From Thiobacillus denitrificans DSM 12475 (lineage in GTDB: Bacteria > Pseudomonadota > Gammaproteobacteria > Burkholderiales > Thiobacillaceae): DNA of 64,000 nucleotides. This document shows, one piece after another, positions 1-9,244 of this stretch; the first letter of the stretch is position 1, and each line of letters starts with the position of its first letter. The stretch covers positions 1 to 64,000 of the forward strand of contig NZ_AQWL01000007.1 of the NCBI RefSeq assembly GCF_000376425.1, given 5' to 3'. Made by a program: the position numbers and the translations under genes. The notes under the pieces are model-generated. The model did no database searches, was not told where the DNA came from, and saw only the letters and a program-made list of their open reading frames with translations.

Positions 1-522
1 CGCGGCTTTGCCGTCGTCGCCTCTGAGGTGAGGAACCTTGCCCAGCGCAGCGCCGGTGCTGCCAAGGAGATCAAGGCCCTGATTGAAGACTCCGTTGGCA
101 AAGTCGAGGCCGGCAGCAAGCTGGTCGACGAAGCTGGCAAGACCATGGACGAGATTGTCGGCTCGGTCAAACGTGTCACCGACATCATGGGCGAGATTGC
201 TGCGGCGAGCCAGGAGCAGAGCGCCGGCATCGAGCAGGTCAACCAGGCGGTTGGGCAGATGGACGAGATGACGCAGCAGAACGCAGCTCTGGTTGAACAG
301 GCGGCGGCTGCGGCCGAGAGCCTGCAGGATCAGGCGGCCAAGCTTGCCGAGGCGGTGAGCGTGTTTAGGCTGGATGGTTCGAGTGGCCAGCGGGCGGCGC
401 TGCCGGTGCTGCGTGAGGTCGTGACGCCCCTGCCGCAGTCGCGGCCGAGGGTGGCTCCGGCCGCGCGGCCGAAGAAGCTCGCGGCCGCCGGCGGCGGCAA
501 CGAGGAGTGGGAAGAGTTCTGA
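1..522 (+). CDS. Methyl-accepting chemotaxis protein, C-terminal part (5' end outside window)
   Basis: The frame is open from base 1 to a TGA at 520-522, giving 173 residues with no start in view. It begins inside the conserved signalling tip ([18 protein letters not shown]) and runs through the descending methylation helix ([18 protein letters not shown], then [15 protein letters not shown]) into a proline/arginine-rich flexible linker. This is the part of a chemoreceptor that contacts CheA/CheW. The last five residues are EWEEF, a match to the xWxxF tether that recruits CheR and CheB in enteric receptors. cheR, cheD and cheB lie just downstream. The DNA is almost identical to the equivalent part of the next gene (from about 1856). 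The receptor's sensory domain is not visible, so its ligand cannot be inferred. Confidence 0.95.
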   Translation, partial: RGFAVVASEVRNLAQRSAGAAKEIKALIEDSVGKVEAGSKLVDEAGKTMDEIVGSVKRVTDIMGEIAAASQEQSAGIEQVNQAVGQMDEMTQQNAALVEQAAAAAESLQDQAAKLAEAVSVFRLDGSSGQRAALPVLREVVTPLPQSRPRVAPAARPKKLAAAGGGNEEWEEF

Positions 523-663
523 GATTCAACTGAAAGTCGCCTTTAAGAATCCAGCACTCATCGCCGATAGTGGGTGCAAGCAAGCCCGCTGCCACACATG
601 CTGAAAGTGGGTCGCCGGCATAGGACGATAAGCGTCAACTTATCCAATGGAAGGGAACAAGCA

Positions 664-2343
664 ATGCGCTCCAACATGCCGGTAAGCAATGTCGAATATG
701 TCCTGAAGGACACCGAAACAGTGGTGTCGAAGACGGACCTGCACGGCAATATCACCTGCGTCAATCAGGACTTCGTCAACATCAGCGGATACAGTGAAGA
801 AGAGCTGGTCGGGTCACCACAGAATTTCGTGCACCACCCGGACATGCCGGAGGAGGCTTTCGCGGATCTCTGGCGCACCGTCAAAAGCGGCAAGGCGTGG
901 ACCGGCCTGGTGAAGAACCGCTGCAAGAACGGCGATTACTACTGGGTCGAGGCCAATACCGCGCCCATCATCGAAAACCATGAAATCGTCGGCTACGCTT
1001 CCGTGCGGACCAAGCCCAGCCGTGAACAAATCCAGGCCGCCGACAGTGCCTACCGCGCCATCAAGGCCGGCGACAAGAGGCTCGAAATTCGAGAGGGCAA
1101 TGCCGTCAGACCTTCTCTTCTGCAGCGTCTCGGCGTAGTCAAGACGTATTCGCTGAAGGCCATGCTGGCGCTGGCCTCCATTTCAATGGCCATCATGTTC
1201 GTGGGGATGGGTGCTTTGGCCTGGCTTGCAACAACCGAAGCCAATCAGCACTTCACCGGCTGGCTGATGGCAATCGCCGCATTGGGAGTGCCGCTGGCGG
1301 CGTTGTTCGCCGTGCTGTCCTACCGTACGGTCGTCCTGCCGCTGGAGCGTGCCCGGCAGGACATCAAGCGCATGAGCTCGGGCGACCTCACCGGGCGGAT
1401 CGCGACCCGGGGTGCCGACGAGCTATCCAACCTGATGCAATCGCTGCGCGTGCTGCAGATCAACATCAAATTGCTGGTCGGGCAGATCAAGCAAAGCACC
1501 GAGCTCGTGAACCTGGGCGCCAGGGAGATTGCCACGGGCAATGCCGACTTGTCTGCCCGCACCGAATCGCAGGCCAGCTCACTGGAAGAGACGGCGAGTT
1601 CGATGGAAGAACTGACCAGCACCGTCAAGCAGAACGCCGAGCATGCCCATCATGCCAGCAAGCTGGTTGCCTCGACCGCCGAGATTGCCGGCAAGGGCGG
1701 TGAGGTGGTGGGACAGGTGATCGACACCATGGCCTCGATCAAGGACAGCTCGCGCAAGATTGCCGACATCATCGGCGTCATCGACGGCATTGCCTTCCAG
1801 ACCAACATCCTTGCCTTGAACGCTGCGGTCGAGGCTGCACGGGCGGGCGAGCAGGGGCGCGGTTTCGCCGTCGTCGCCTCTGAGGTGAGGAACCTTGCCC
1901 AGCGCAGCGCCAGCGCGGCCAAGGAGATCAAGACCCTGATCCAGGACTCGGTGGAGCAGGTCGAGACAGGCAGGAAGCTGGTGGACGAAGCAGGCGAGGC
2001 GATGGACGACATCGTGACCTCGGTTGAACTGGTGGCCGACATCATCAGCGGCACGGCGACCGCCAGCCAGGAGCAGAGCGCTGGCATCGAGCAGATCAAC
2101 CAGGCGGTCGGTCAGATGGACGAGATGACGCAGCAGAACGCCGCCCTGGTGGAGCAGGCGGCGGCGGCGGCCGAGAGCCTGCAGGATCAGGCGGCCAGGC
2201 TTACGGAACTGGTGGGAACCTTCAAGCTGGTGCAGGGGGCGCCAGCGGCGCACAGTCCGGATCGCCAGGCGGTGACCCCCTTTCCGGCGCAGGCACAGAC
2301 CAGGCTGCTGGACAGTGGCCGGAAGGCGCAGGGCTTCAGGTGA
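664..2343 (+). CDS. Aer-like PAS-domain methyl-accepting chemotaxis protein
   Basis: This 559-residue receptor probably senses redox state or oxygen through a cytoplasmic PAS domain. Residues about 10-125 form an Aer-type PAS domain with the characteristic [17 protein letters not shown] stretch. Two hydrophobic segments follow at about 165-220 with almost no periplasmic loop, then a HAMP region ([20 protein letters not shown]) and a full MCP signalling domain with the conserved tip near residues 368-415. The ATG at 664 was chosen because GGAAGGGA lies 8 bases upstream. The frame stays open to a GTG at 574, but no good ribosome site precedes it. The protein ends in GRKAQGFR, so it lacks the xWxxF CheR/CheB tether of the preceding receptor. 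FAD binding is inferred from family resemblance only. Confidence 0.93.
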   Translation: MRSNMPVSNVEYVLKDTETVVSKTDLHGNITCVNQDFVNISGYSEEELVGSPQNFVHHPDMPEEAFADLWRTVKSGKAWTGLVKNRCKNGDYYWVEANTAPIIENHEIVGYASVRTKPSREQIQAADSAYRAIKAGDKRLEIREGNAVRPSLLQRLGVVKTYSLKAMLALASISMAIMFVGMGALAWLATTEANQHFTGWLMAIAALGVPLAALFAVLSYRTVVLPLERARQDIKRMSSGDLTGRIATRGADELSNLMQSLRVLQINIKLLVGQIKQSTELVNLGAREIATGNADLSARTESQASSLEETASSMEELTSTVKQNAEHAHHASKLVASTAEIAGKGGEVVGQVIDTMASIKDSSRKIADIIGVIDGIAFQTNILALNAAVEAARAGEQGRGFAVVASEVRNLAQRSASAAKEIKTLIQDSVEQVETGRKLVDEAGEAMDDIVTSVELVADIISGTATASQEQSAGIEQINQAVGQMDEMTQQNAALVEQAAAAAESLQDQAARLTELVGTFKLVQGAPAAHSPDRQAVTPFPAQAQTRLLDSGRKAQGFR

Positions 2344-2488
2344 TGGCGGGGCATGGAGCGGTTGATCCGCTCGCGGGAGCGGCAGGCGCATGGACGTGAT
2401 GGGGTTTGTACAGTATGGCCATTCCAGACTCGAATCAAACACGCGCGCGTGTCGGGAACACAGCATTGAGTAGACAAGTGATTTCGAC

Positions 2489-3358
2489 ATGAGGCCCGTA
2501 CTGAAGAATTCATCGGACAGCATCAAGGTATTCGAATTCACGTCGCGTGATTTCGCCCGGGTGCGTGCACTGATTTACCGGCAGGCCGGGATCTCGCTGA
2601 CCGAAAGCAAGCAGGAGATGGTCTACAGCCGCCTGGCGCGCCGCCTGCGGGCGAAGGGAATCAGCACTTTCGAGGAATATCTCGATAGGCTGGAAAGCGG
2701 GTGCGACAGCGAAGAGTGGGAGGCCTTCACCAACGCGCTGACCACCAATCTGACCTCTTTTTTTCGCGAGGCCCACCATTTTCCGATACTCGCCGAGCAC
2801 CTGCTCGGCATGCAAGCGCCGCTGTCGATCTGGTGTTCGGCCAGTTCGACCGGAGAGGAACCCTATTCGATCGCCATGACGGCATGCGAGGCGTTCGGTA
2901 CCCTGACGCCGCCCGTCAGCATCGTTGCCACGGATATCGATACCAACGTGCTCGAAACCGCGGCGAACGGTGTCTACCCGATCGAACGGATCGACAAGAT
3001 GGCACCGGATCGCGCCAAACGCTTCTTTCAGCGTGGCAAGGGCGAGCGTGCCGGGCTGGTACGGGTGCGCCCCGAACTGCGCCAACTGGTGACATTCAAG
3101 CCCCTCAATCTGCTGGCTGGAAGCTGGCCGGTCAGCGGACCGTTCGATGTCATTTTCTGCCGCAACGTGATGATCTATTTCGACAAGCCTACGCAGAGCC
3201 GGATTCTTGCGCGGTTCGTGCCGCTGATGAAGCCGCAAGGACTGCTGTTTGCCGGGCATTCCGAAAATTTCATCTATGCGTCGGATGCATTCAGGCTGCG
3301 TGGCAAGACCGTGTACGAACTGGAGCCGCGTCATGCCGGCGCAGGGGCGTTCGCATGA
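2489..3358 (+). CDS. cheR: Chemotaxis protein methyltransferase CheR
   Basis: CheR transfers methyl groups from S-adenosylmethionine to glutamates on chemoreceptors. The 289-residue protein has the helical N-terminal CheR domain (about 1-80) and a Rossmann methyltransferase domain with the CheR signature [16 protein letters not shown] (SAM binding), [10 protein letters not shown], and [18 protein letters not shown]. The length is normal for the family. It opens a tight run: its TGA overlaps the ATG of cheD in an ATGA, implying translational coupling. No strong Shine-Dalgarno precedes the ATG. The product would act on the chemoreceptors encoded upstream, particularly the one with the EWEEF tail. 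Confidence 0.96.
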   Translation: MRPVLKNSSDSIKVFEFTSRDFARVRALIYRQAGISLTESKQEMVYSRLARRLRAKGISTFEEYLDRLESGCDSEEWEAFTNALTTNLTSFFREAHHFPILAEHLLGMQAPLSIWCSASSTGEEPYSIAMTACEAFGTLTPPVSIVATDIDTNVLETAANGVYPIERIDKMAPDRAKRFFQRGKGERAGLVRVRPELRQLVTFKPLNLLAGSWPVSGPFDVIFCRNVMIYFDKPTQSRILARFVPLMKPQGLLFAGHSENFIYASDAFRLRGKTVYELEPRHAGAGAFA

Positions 3359-3963
3359 ATCCTGCGATCGAGGAGCAGCTTGCGACCAATCTGTATTACG
3401 ACCGCACGTTCGATTGCGATGCCGCCAAGATATTGCCTGGCGAGTACTACTACACCGGCAAGCCGATGCTCATCGTTACGGTACTGGGTTCCTGCGTGGC
3501 GGCGTGCATACGCGACCGCGTGTCGGGGATCGGCGGGATGAACCATTTCATGCTGCCGGATGGCGGCGGTGACGCCGGCAGCCCGATGTCGGCATCGATG
3601 CGCTATGGCGCCTACGCCATGGAAGTGCTGATCAACCAGATTCTCAAGGCGGGGGCGCGGCGCGAGAACCTGGAAGCCAAGGTGTTCGGCGGCGGCAACG
3701 TGCTGCGCGGTTTTACCGCAATCAACGTGGGCGAACGCAATGCCCAGTTCGTGCGCGATTTCCTGCGGACCGAGAACATCCGCACCGTGGCCGAAGATCT
3801 GAACGATGTACATCCGCGCAAGGTGTATTTCTTTCCGCACACCGGCAAGGTGCTGGTCAAGAAACTCAAGCAACTCAACAATTACACGCTGGTGAAGCGG
3901 GAGCAGGACTACGCGAGCCGGCTCAAGACCCATGCGGTAAGTGGCGATATCGACCTGTTTTGA
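3355..3963 (+). CDS. cheD: Chemoreceptor glutamine deamidase CheD
   Basis: CheD deamidates specific glutamines in chemoreceptors and can interact with other chemotaxis proteins. The 202-residue protein contains the family core [25 protein letters not shown], in which the Cys and His form the deamidase catalytic pair, and the later [10 protein letters not shown] segment. The start is fixed by the ATGA overlap with cheR; longer open frames upstream are the cheR coding sequence read in another frame. The family is usually about 160-200 residues, so this is full length. It lies between cheR and cheB, the common betaproteobacterial order. Confidence 0.95.
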   Translation: MNPAIEEQLATNLYYDRTFDCDAAKILPGEYYYTGKPMLIVTVLGSCVAACIRDRVSGIGGMNHFMLPDGGGDAGSPMSASMRYGAYAMEVLINQILKAGARRENLEAKVFGGGNVLRGFTAINVGERNAQFVRDFLRTENIRTVAEDLNDVHPRKVYFFPHTGKVLVKKLKQLNNYTLVKREQDYASRLKTHAVSGDIDLF

Positions 3964-3979
3964 TCGCGGGAAAGTCAGC

Positions 3980-5056
3980 ATGATGAAAACCAAGGTTCTG
4001 ATCGTCGATGATTCGGCGCTGATTCGCGGCGTGATGAAGGAAATCATCAATAGCCAGCCCGACATGGAAGTGGTGGGTGTCGCTCCCGATCCCCTGGTGG
4101 CGCGCGATCTGATCAAGCAAACCAATCCGGACGTCCTCACGCTGGACGTGGAAATGCCGAAAATGGACGGCCTGGAGTTTCTCGAGAAGCTGATGCGGTT
4201 GCGCCCGATGCCGGTCGTCATGGTGTCGTCGCTGACCGAGCGGGGCTCGGAAATCACCATGCGCGCGCTGGAGGTGGGCGCGGTTGATTTCGTGACCAAG
4301 CCCAAGGTCTCGATCCAGAGCGGCATGCTTGAGTACACTGACCTGATCGCGGAGAAAATCCGCATCGCCGCGCGCGCAAGAATCAAGCCGCGCGCACTGC
4401 CCGGCACGCAGGGCCAGCCGGCCAACCCCGCCCTGGCGCCGGTACGCAATCCGCTCACCAGCAGCGAGAAGCTGATCATCATCGGCGCGTCCACCGGCGG
4501 CACCGAGGCGATCAAGGACTTTCTGATACAGCTGCCACCGGACTGCCCCGGCATCCTGATCACGCAGCACATGCCGGAAGGCTTCACGCGCTCGTTCGCC
4601 AACCGCCTCGACAAGCTGTGCAGGATCTCGGTCAAGGAAGCCGAAGGCGGCGAGCGCGTGTTGCCGGGCCATGCCTACCTCGCGCCGGGGCATTCGCACC
4701 TGCTGCTGGTCCGCAGCGGAGCCAACTACATGACCCGGCTCGATCAGGGGCCGCCGGTCAACCGCCATCGTCCCTCCGTCGACGTCCTGTTCAGTTCGGC
4801 CGCGGCCGGCGCGGGCAAGAATGCGGTCGGCGTCATCCTCACCGGCATGGGCAAGGATGGCGCGGCGGGGATGCTGGAAATGAAAAAGGCGGGAGCTTAT
4901 AACCTGGCGCAGGACGAATCCTCGTGCGTGGTATTCGGCATGCCCAAGGAAGCCATCGCCATCGGCGCCACCCACGAGGTCGCCCCCCTGCACGAATTGC
5001 CGGGACGGGTGCTAGCGTTTTTTGCGGCGCACGGCAATCGTGCGATGCGGGTTTGA
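3980..5056 (+). CDS. cheB: Chemotaxis response regulator protein-glutamate methylesterase CheB
   Basis: CheB is the phosphorylation-activated methylesterase/deamidase that opposes CheR. The 358-residue protein has an N-terminal receiver domain (phosphoacceptor D56 in LTLDVEMP, acidic pair D10/D11), a linker, and a C-terminal CheB esterase domain. Its catalytic triad is visible as Ser in GASTGG, His in TQHMPEGF and Asp in [11 protein letters not shown]. The ATG at 3980 is followed directly by a second ATG, and GGGAAAG lies a few bases upstream. It follows cheD after 16 bases, so the two are probably co-transcribed. Confidence 0.97.
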   Translation: MMKTKVLIVDDSALIRGVMKEIINSQPDMEVVGVAPDPLVARDLIKQTNPDVLTLDVEMPKMDGLEFLEKLMRLRPMPVVMVSSLTERGSEITMRALEVGAVDFVTKPKVSIQSGMLEYTDLIAEKIRIAARARIKPRALPGTQGQPANPALAPVRNPLTSSEKLIIIGASTGGTEAIKDFLIQLPPDCPGILITQHMPEGFTRSFANRLDKLCRISVKEAEGGERVLPGHAYLAPGHSHLLLVRSGANYMTRLDQGPPVNRHRPSVDVLFSSAAAGAGKNAVGVILTGMGKDGAAGMLEMKKAGAYNLAQDESSCVVFGMPKEAIAIGATHEVAPLHELPGRVLAFFAAHGNRAMRV

Positions 5057-5147
5057 TCCTCCGCGCGAAGCGGCTTTGCGGCTCAAGTTCGACGCCGCCC
5101 TGCCGATTAACCAGGTAGCAAATCAAACCGCATCAGTGGAGTTATGT

Positions 5148-5546
5148 ATGGCCGACCCAAACACGAAATTTCTGGTTGTTGACGACTTTTCCACGATGCG
5201 CCGCATCGTGCGCAATCTGCTCAAGGAACTGGGTTATTCCAACGTCGAGGAAGCGGAAGATGGCGTCGATGGCCTGGCCAAGCTGAGGGCCGGAAATTTC
5301 GATTTCGTGGTGTCCGACTGGAACATGCCCAACATGGATGGCCTCACCATGCTGCAGGCCATTCGTGCCGATGCCGCGCTGTCCAAGCTGCCCGTTCTGA
5401 TGGTGACGGCCGAAGCCAAGAAGGAAAACATCATCGCCGCGGCGCAGGCGGGAGCCAGCGGTTACGTGGTCAAGCCTTTCACCGCCGCCACCCTCGACGA
5501 GAAGCTCGCGAAAATATTCGAAAAACTTGAAAAAGCGGGAGCCTGA
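5148..5546 (+). CDS. cheY: Chemotaxis response regulator CheY
   Basis: A single-domain receiver of 132 residues that, when phosphorylated by CheA, binds FliM at the flagellar switch. Key residues are visible: the acidic pair in LVVDDFSTM, phosphoacceptor D57 ([12 protein letters not shown]), the switch threonine in MVTAEAKKE and the lysine in [10 protein letters not shown]. The ATG at 5148 has GGAG upstream (GTGGAGTTATGT). An extended open frame upstream is not needed and would add non-homologous sequence. cheZ follows with an overlap-sized gap, so phosphatase and target are made together. No cheA or cheW is in this window. Confidence 0.97.
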   Translation: MADPNTKFLVVDDFSTMRRIVRNLLKELGYSNVEEAEDGVDGLAKLRAGNFDFVVSDWNMPNMDGLTMLQAIRADAALSKLPVLMVTAEAKKENIIAAAQAGASGYVVKPFTAATLDEKLAKIFEKLEKAGA

Positions 5547-5547
5547 C

Positions 5548-6267
5548 GTGGATACGCTACTCGCCAGCTCCGCTGCGGCCGCTTCCGCGCCCCATGCCGT
5601 GGGCCTTTCCGCCGATCCGCTGCGTGCCGAAATCCGTCTGGAATCACATGGCGCGGGGTGCGATCAGGACGAGATGCTGGCGCGGGTCGGCCAGATCACC
5701 CGTACCCTGCACGACAGCCTGCGCGAATTGGGACTCGACAAGGTGGTGGAAAAGGCGACGCACGAAATTCCCGACGTCCGCGAGCGCCTCAACTATGTGG
5801 CACGCATGACCGAACAGGCCGCGCAACGCGTGCTGAATGCCACCGACACGGCGATCCCCCTGCAGGAGCGGATCGATGCGGGAGCCGACGAGATACTGAA
5901 TGGCTGGCAAGCCGCGCTGAAAGCCCCTTTTTCGGAAGCCAACTATCGTGACATGGCGACGCTGACCATGCAGTGCCTGGCCGACATGCGCAACGATACC
6001 GGCGCCACCAAGCAGCAGCTGCTTGACATCATGATGGCGCAGGATTTTCAGGATCTCACCGGCCAGGTCATCCGCAGAGTGACCGAACTCGCGCATGGTC
6101 TGGAGCAGCAGCTGGTGCAGCTGCTGATCGACTATGCGCCAGCCGAGGCAAGGCGGGAATCCGGCAGCGGCCTGCTCAACGGCCCGCAGATCAACCCGGC
6201 GAACAAGAGCGATGTGGTCGCCGACCAAGGCCAGGTCGACGACCTGCTCGACAGCCTAGGCTTCTGA
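5548..6267 (+). CDS. cheZ: Protein phosphatase CheZ
   Basis: CheZ dephosphorylates CheY-P. The 239-residue, mostly helical protein carries the active-site segment AQDFQDLTGQV (the family's catalytic Asp and Gln) and a C-terminal CheY-binding peptide VDDLLDSLGF, nearly the same as the enteric CheZ tail. The GTG at 5548 is preferred because GGGAG sits 6 bases upstream and the gene then starts directly after the cheY stop. A TTG further upstream inside cheY is unlikely. It is the last gene of the che run; a strong stem-loop follows. Confidence 0.95.
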   Translation: MDTLLASSAAAASAPHAVGLSADPLRAEIRLESHGAGCDQDEMLARVGQITRTLHDSLRELGLDKVVEKATHEIPDVRERLNYVARMTEQAAQRVLNATDTAIPLQERIDAGADEILNGWQAALKAPFSEANYRDMATLTMQCLADMRNDTGATKQQLLDIMMAQDFQDLTGQVIRRVTELAHGLEQQLVQLLIDYAPAEARRESGSGLLNGPQINPANKSDVVADQGQVDDLLDSLGF

Positions 6268-6270
6268 CAA

Positions 6271-6318
6271 ATTCAAGTTACAAGTTACAAGATTTTCCTT
6301 GCAACTTGTAACTTGAAT
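6271..6318. repeat. Heptamer-based inverted repeat (stem-loop) between cheZ and fliR
   Basis: Two 21-base arms (6271-6291 and 6298-6318) are reverse complements with one mismatch, around a 6-base loop. Each arm is made of 7-base units of the type CAAGTTA / CTTGTAA. The convergent genes cheZ and fliR end on either side, so it may act as a bidirectional terminator. The same heptamer style recurs near 17.8 kb and 27.65 kb. Confidence 0.8.
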
Positions 6319-6326
6319 CTTGCATC

Positions 6327-7115
6327 TTATTGTGGACGCAGCGTCTGGATCACCATGGCACTTGCCTTGATCCCGTTCTGGATCAGCTGTTCGAACTGGG
6401 GCGCAAAGTAGGGCAGGGTGATATCCAGCACGATCAGACCCACGCCCAGGGTGATGGGGAAGCCGATCGCGAAGATATTGAGCTGGGGTGCCGAGCGGGT
6501 GAGGATGCCGAGTGCCAGGTTGGTCATCAGCAGGATGGCAATCAGCGGCAACGCCAGCTGCAGGCCGACGGCAAACACGGTGGTGCCGAACGCGGCGACG
6601 TTGTGGAAACCCGCGGTCGAGAGCGGCTGCGGGCTGATCGGCAGGCTCTGGAAGCTGTCGACCAACACGCCAAGCAGCAGCAGGTGGGCGTTCACCGCCA
6701 GAAACACCAATACCGCCAGCATATTGAAAAATCGCGAGAGCACCAGCGTCTGGCCGGCACTTTGCGGATCGAAGAAGGAGGCGAACCCCAGGCCCATCTG
6801 CAGGCCGACGATTTCGCCCGCGGCCTCGACCGCGGCAAACACGACGCGCATGATGAAGCCGATGGCGAGGCCGATGAGAAATTGCTGCACCAGGATGAAC
6901 AGGCCATGCCATGAGCCCAGTCCCACGCCGGGCATCGGCGGCAGGGTCGGGGAGACGATCAGCGTGATGAAGATGCCCAGTCCGATCTTGACGCGTGCGG
7001 GCACGGCGCGATGGCCGAACACCGGCGTCACCATGAGCAGGCCGAGGATGCGGGTGAGCGGCCAGATGAAGCCGATCAGCCAGGCATTGAGCTGGGCATC
7101 GCTGAAGCTGATCAT
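6327..7115 (-). CDS. fliR: Flagellar type III export protein FliR
   Basis: FliR is an integral membrane subunit of the flagellar export gate (FliPQR). The 262-residue protein has about six hydrophobic segments (for example RILGLLMVTPVFG, VVFAAVEAAGEIVGLQMGLGFASFFDPQ, IAILLMTNLALGIL). The motif GLQMGLGFASFFDP is typical of the family. The start chosen is the ATG at 7115 (MISFSDAQLNAW); longer forms would run into an inserted repeat element. It is the last gene of the fliF-fliR operon. Its distance from fliQ (about 180 bases) is unusual and is explained by the inserted element at 7135-7295. Confidence 0.95.
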   Translation of the reverse strand: MISFSDAQLNAWLIGFIWPLTRILGLLMVTPVFGHRAVPARVKIGLGIFITLIVSPTLPPMPGVGLGSWHGLFILVQQFLIGLAIGFIMRVVFAAVEAAGEIVGLQMGLGFASFFDPQSAGQTLVLSRFFNMLAVLVFLAVNAHLLLLGVLVDSFQSLPISPQPLSTAGFHNVAAFGTTVFAVGLQLALPLIAILLMTNLALGILTRSAPQLNIFAIGFPITLGVGLIVLDITLPYFAPQFEQLIQNGIKASAMVIQTLRPQ

Positions 7116-7134
7116 GCAAGCTTGACGGGCACTA

Positions 7135-7295
7135 GTGTCGTGACTCAGAAATATCGCAACATGAAACGGCGTCTTTTTCCGCATGGCGGCGTTGCTCGTC
7201 GTTGCCATAGCGCCAGCTATGTCGCCTCCTCGCGCCTTGCCCTACGAAAAAATCCATCCGTTTCATTGCGTTTCCCTATTTCCGGGTTACGACAC
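7135..7295. mobile_element. 161-bp MITE-like element inserted between fliQ and fliR
   Basis: Terminal inverted repeats of 18 bases (GTGTCGTGACTCAGAAAT at the left, GTGTCGTAACCCGGAAAT on the opposite strand at the right; 15 of 18 identical) bound 161 bp. The element is flanked by TA on both sides, the target duplication expected for IS630/Tc1-mariner-type transposition. Inside are further complementary segments (ATGAAACGG with CCGTTTCAT; CATAGC with GCTATG around the centre), so the whole element can fold into a long hairpin. It has no coding capacity. The fliQ stop codon TAG spans its right edge. Confidence 0.75.
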
Positions 7296-7564
7296 TAGCC
7301 GATGATGCCGGGCAGGCCAGTCAGCACGCGCCGCATGTAGTCGGTCATCACCGTCAGCATCCACGGCCCGGCGATGGCGAAGGTGACGAGCACCGCGATG
7401 ACCTTGGGGATGAAGGAAAGGCTGGGGTCGTTGATCTGGGTGGCCGCCTGGAACACGCTGACGATCAGACCGACCACCAGGGTAACCAGCAACACGGGGG
7501 CCGCCACCAGGATGGTCATTTCCAGCGCGGTGCGGCCAATGGTCATTACGCTTTCGGGCGTCAT
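7295..7564 (-). CDS. fliQ: Flagellar type III export protein FliQ
   Basis: An 89-residue two-helix membrane protein of the flagellar export gate. The family motifs are clear: MTPESVMTIGRTALEMTILVAAP, then LIVSVFQAATQINDPSLSFIPK, then a second hydrophobic stretch. The ATG at 7564 has AGGAG upstream (CCTAGGAGACCCGCC). Its TAG stop is formed partly by the first base of the inserted element; rejoining the TA-flanked ends restores the same TAG, so the protein was not altered by the insertion. Confidence 0.96.
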   Translation of the reverse strand: MTPESVMTIGRTALEMTILVAAPVLLVTLVVGLIVSVFQAATQINDPSLSFIPKVIAVLVTFAIAGPWMLTVMTDYMRRVLTGLPGIIG

Positions 7565-7648
7565 GGCGGGTCTCCTAGGGCGTGTTGAGGTCGATTTCGC
7601 GGCAAGCCGCGGGGATGGGCCGATGCGGGCGTGAAATTAGCGTCGACA

Positions 7649-8410
7649 CTAGTAAAAGCTTTGCGCCAGCGAGCCCAGCAGCAGATTCCAGCCATCGACC
7701 AGCACGAACAGGATGATCTTGAACGGCAGGGCGACAATGGCGGGCGACACCATCATCATCCCCATCGCCATCAGGATGCTGGCGACGACCATGTCGATGA
7801 TGAGGAAAGGGATGAATACCGCAAATCCGATCTGGAAGGCGGTCTTCAGTTCGCTGGTGATGTAGGCCGGTATCAGCACGCGCATCGGAATGTCGGCGGC
7901 GGTTTTCGGCGCTGCCGAGCCCGACATCTTCACGAACAGGGCGAGATCGGTCTCGCGCGTCTGCTTCAGCATGAAGGCGCGCAGCGGCACCGCGCCCTTG
8001 TCCATGGCCTCGCCCAGCTGGATACGGTTCTCGGCAAGCGGCTGGTAGGCCTCGACGTAGATCTTGTCCAGGGTCGGGCCCATCACGAACAGCGTGAGGA
8101 ACAACGCAAGCCCGATCAGTACCTGGTTGGGTGGCGACGACTGGGTGCCGAGCGCATGCCGCAGCAGCGACAACACGATGATGATACGGGTGAAGCTGGT
8201 CATCATCAGCAGCGCGGCCGGCAGGAACGACAGCGAGGTCAGTAGCAGCAGGGTTTGCAGGCTGAGGGTGTAATTCTGGCCACCGCCGGCCGCCGGGGTG
8301 CTGGTGAAGGCCGGCAGGCCGGCGCTCTGGGAGAATGCAAGTGAAGGCAGCAGCAGGGCGGCCAGCATGATGCCGGCATGCGCCAGGCGGCGAAGCGACC
8401 TATTCTTCAC
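7649..8410 (-). CDS. fliP: Flagellar type III export protein FliP
   Basis: FliP (253 residues) forms the core of the export gate. It has an N-terminal signal-like segment ([14 protein letters not shown]), then family motifs [47 protein letters not shown], and a C-terminal block with MGMMMVSP and [17 protein letters not shown]. The start is a GTG at 8410 that overlaps the last bases of fliO (stop 8400-8402), consistent with translational coupling. An internal ATG inside the signal sequence is possible but would cut its basic N-region. Confidence 0.94.
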   Translation of the reverse strand: MKNRSLRRLAHAGIMLAALLLPSLAFSQSAGLPAFTSTPAAGGGQNYTLSLQTLLLLTSLSFLPAALLMMTSFTRIIIVLSLLRHALGTQSSPPNQVLIGLALFLTLFVMGPTLDKIYVEAYQPLAENRIQLGEAMDKGAVPLRAFMLKQTRETDLALFVKMSGSAAPKTAADIPMRVLIPAYITSELKTAFQIGFAVFIPFLIIDMVVASILMAMGMMMVSPAIVALPFKIILFVLVDGWNLLLGSLAQSFY

Positions 8411-8849
8411 GGCGTTTATTCCCGTATGGGGGCTTGTTTTTGTAGGGGGATTTTTCGATCAGCTGCTGCAGACGCGCGGCAAACGGCGCGCCGGGAATGG
8501 AGGGGGACGGCGGTGGCTGTAGCGTGCCTTTCGGCAGTGTCATCAGGGCGTTGACGCTGCCGGGGGCGACGCCCACCACCAGCCAGGATTCGCCCACCTC
8601 GACCACCACGACGCGCTCGCGTGCGCCGACCGATGTGCTGCTGACCACCTGAAGCAGGCTGGACGAACCGCCGCGGGTGATGCCGAAGCGCTTGGCGACC
8701 CAGGCCGTAGCGGCGATCAGCAGCAGCACGGCCACCAGTCCGATGAATACCTGCAGCAGGCTGCCGGCGGCGGAGACGGCCGGGGTGTCGGCTGCCTGTG
8801 CCAGGGCCGGCAGTCCGAGCAGCAGGCAGGGCGTGATCAGGCGACGCAT
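8400..8849 (-). CDS. fliO: Flagellar biosynthetic protein FliO
   Basis: FliO is a small membrane protein that assists FliP assembly. The 149 residues comprise a signal-like N-terminus ([21 protein letters not shown]), a single strong transmembrane helix ([25 protein letters not shown]), and a cytoplasmic part with the FliO motif [23 protein letters not shown]. The ATG at 8849 overlaps the fliN TGA; a GTG three bases upstream is equally possible. Both ends overlap neighbouring genes, as expected in a compact operon. Confidence 0.9.
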   Translation of the reverse strand: MRRLITPCLLLGLPALAQAADTPAVSAAGSLLQVFIGLVAVLLLIAATAWVAKRFGITRGGSSSLLQVVSSTSVGARERVVVVEVGESWLVVGVAPGSVNALMTLPKGTLQPPPSPSIPGAPFAARLQQLIEKSPYKNKPPYGNKRREE

Positions 8850-9244
8850 CACTTGTTGAGTTTCCGGATCCGCTCGGCGGGGGTGATGATATCGGTCAGG
8901 CGCACGCCGAACTTGTCGTTCACCACCACCACTTCGCCTTGTGCGATCAGGCAGCCGTTGACCAGCACGTCCATCGGTTCGCCCGCCAGGCCGTCGAGCT
9001 CGACCACCGATCCCTGCGCCAGCTGCAGCAGGTTCTTGATCGCGATCTTGGTGCGCCCCAGTTCCACCGTCAGCAGCACCGGAATATCGAGAATGAAATC
9101 GATATCCTTGGCCAGCCCGCCGGATGCGGCGGTTCCGGACAGTTCCTTGAAAATTTCCGGACCTGGCGCCGCAGGCGCCGTCTGTTCGGCCATCGCGGCC
9201 GCCCAGTCGTTTTCGTCTATGGTTTGGGTGGTGTCTTCAGGCAT
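8849..9244 (-). CDS. fliN: Flagellar motor switch protein FliN
   Basis: FliN is part of the C-ring switch and docks FliH. The 131-residue protein has a variable acidic N-terminus and a C-terminal SpoA domain (FILDIPVLLTVELGRTKIAIKNLLQLAQGSVVELDGLAGEPMDVLVNG). It ends with FGVRLTDIITPAERIRKL, as is usual. Its start overlaps the end of fliM (9237-9241) and its stop overlaps fliO. Confidence 0.96.
   Translation of the reverse strand: MPEDTTQTIDENDWAAAMAEQTAPAAPGPEIFKELSGTAASGGLAKDIDFILDIPVLLTVELGRTKIAIKNLLQLAQGSVVELDGLAGEPMDVLVNGCLIAQGEVVVVNDKFGVRLTDIITPAERIRKLNK

Noticed and set aside
7641-7655. Second TAGTGTCG-like sequence at the end of fliP, similar to the TIR of the fliQ/fliR element
   Set aside because: Only about 8 bases match and no partner end or TA duplication is found; probably chance.
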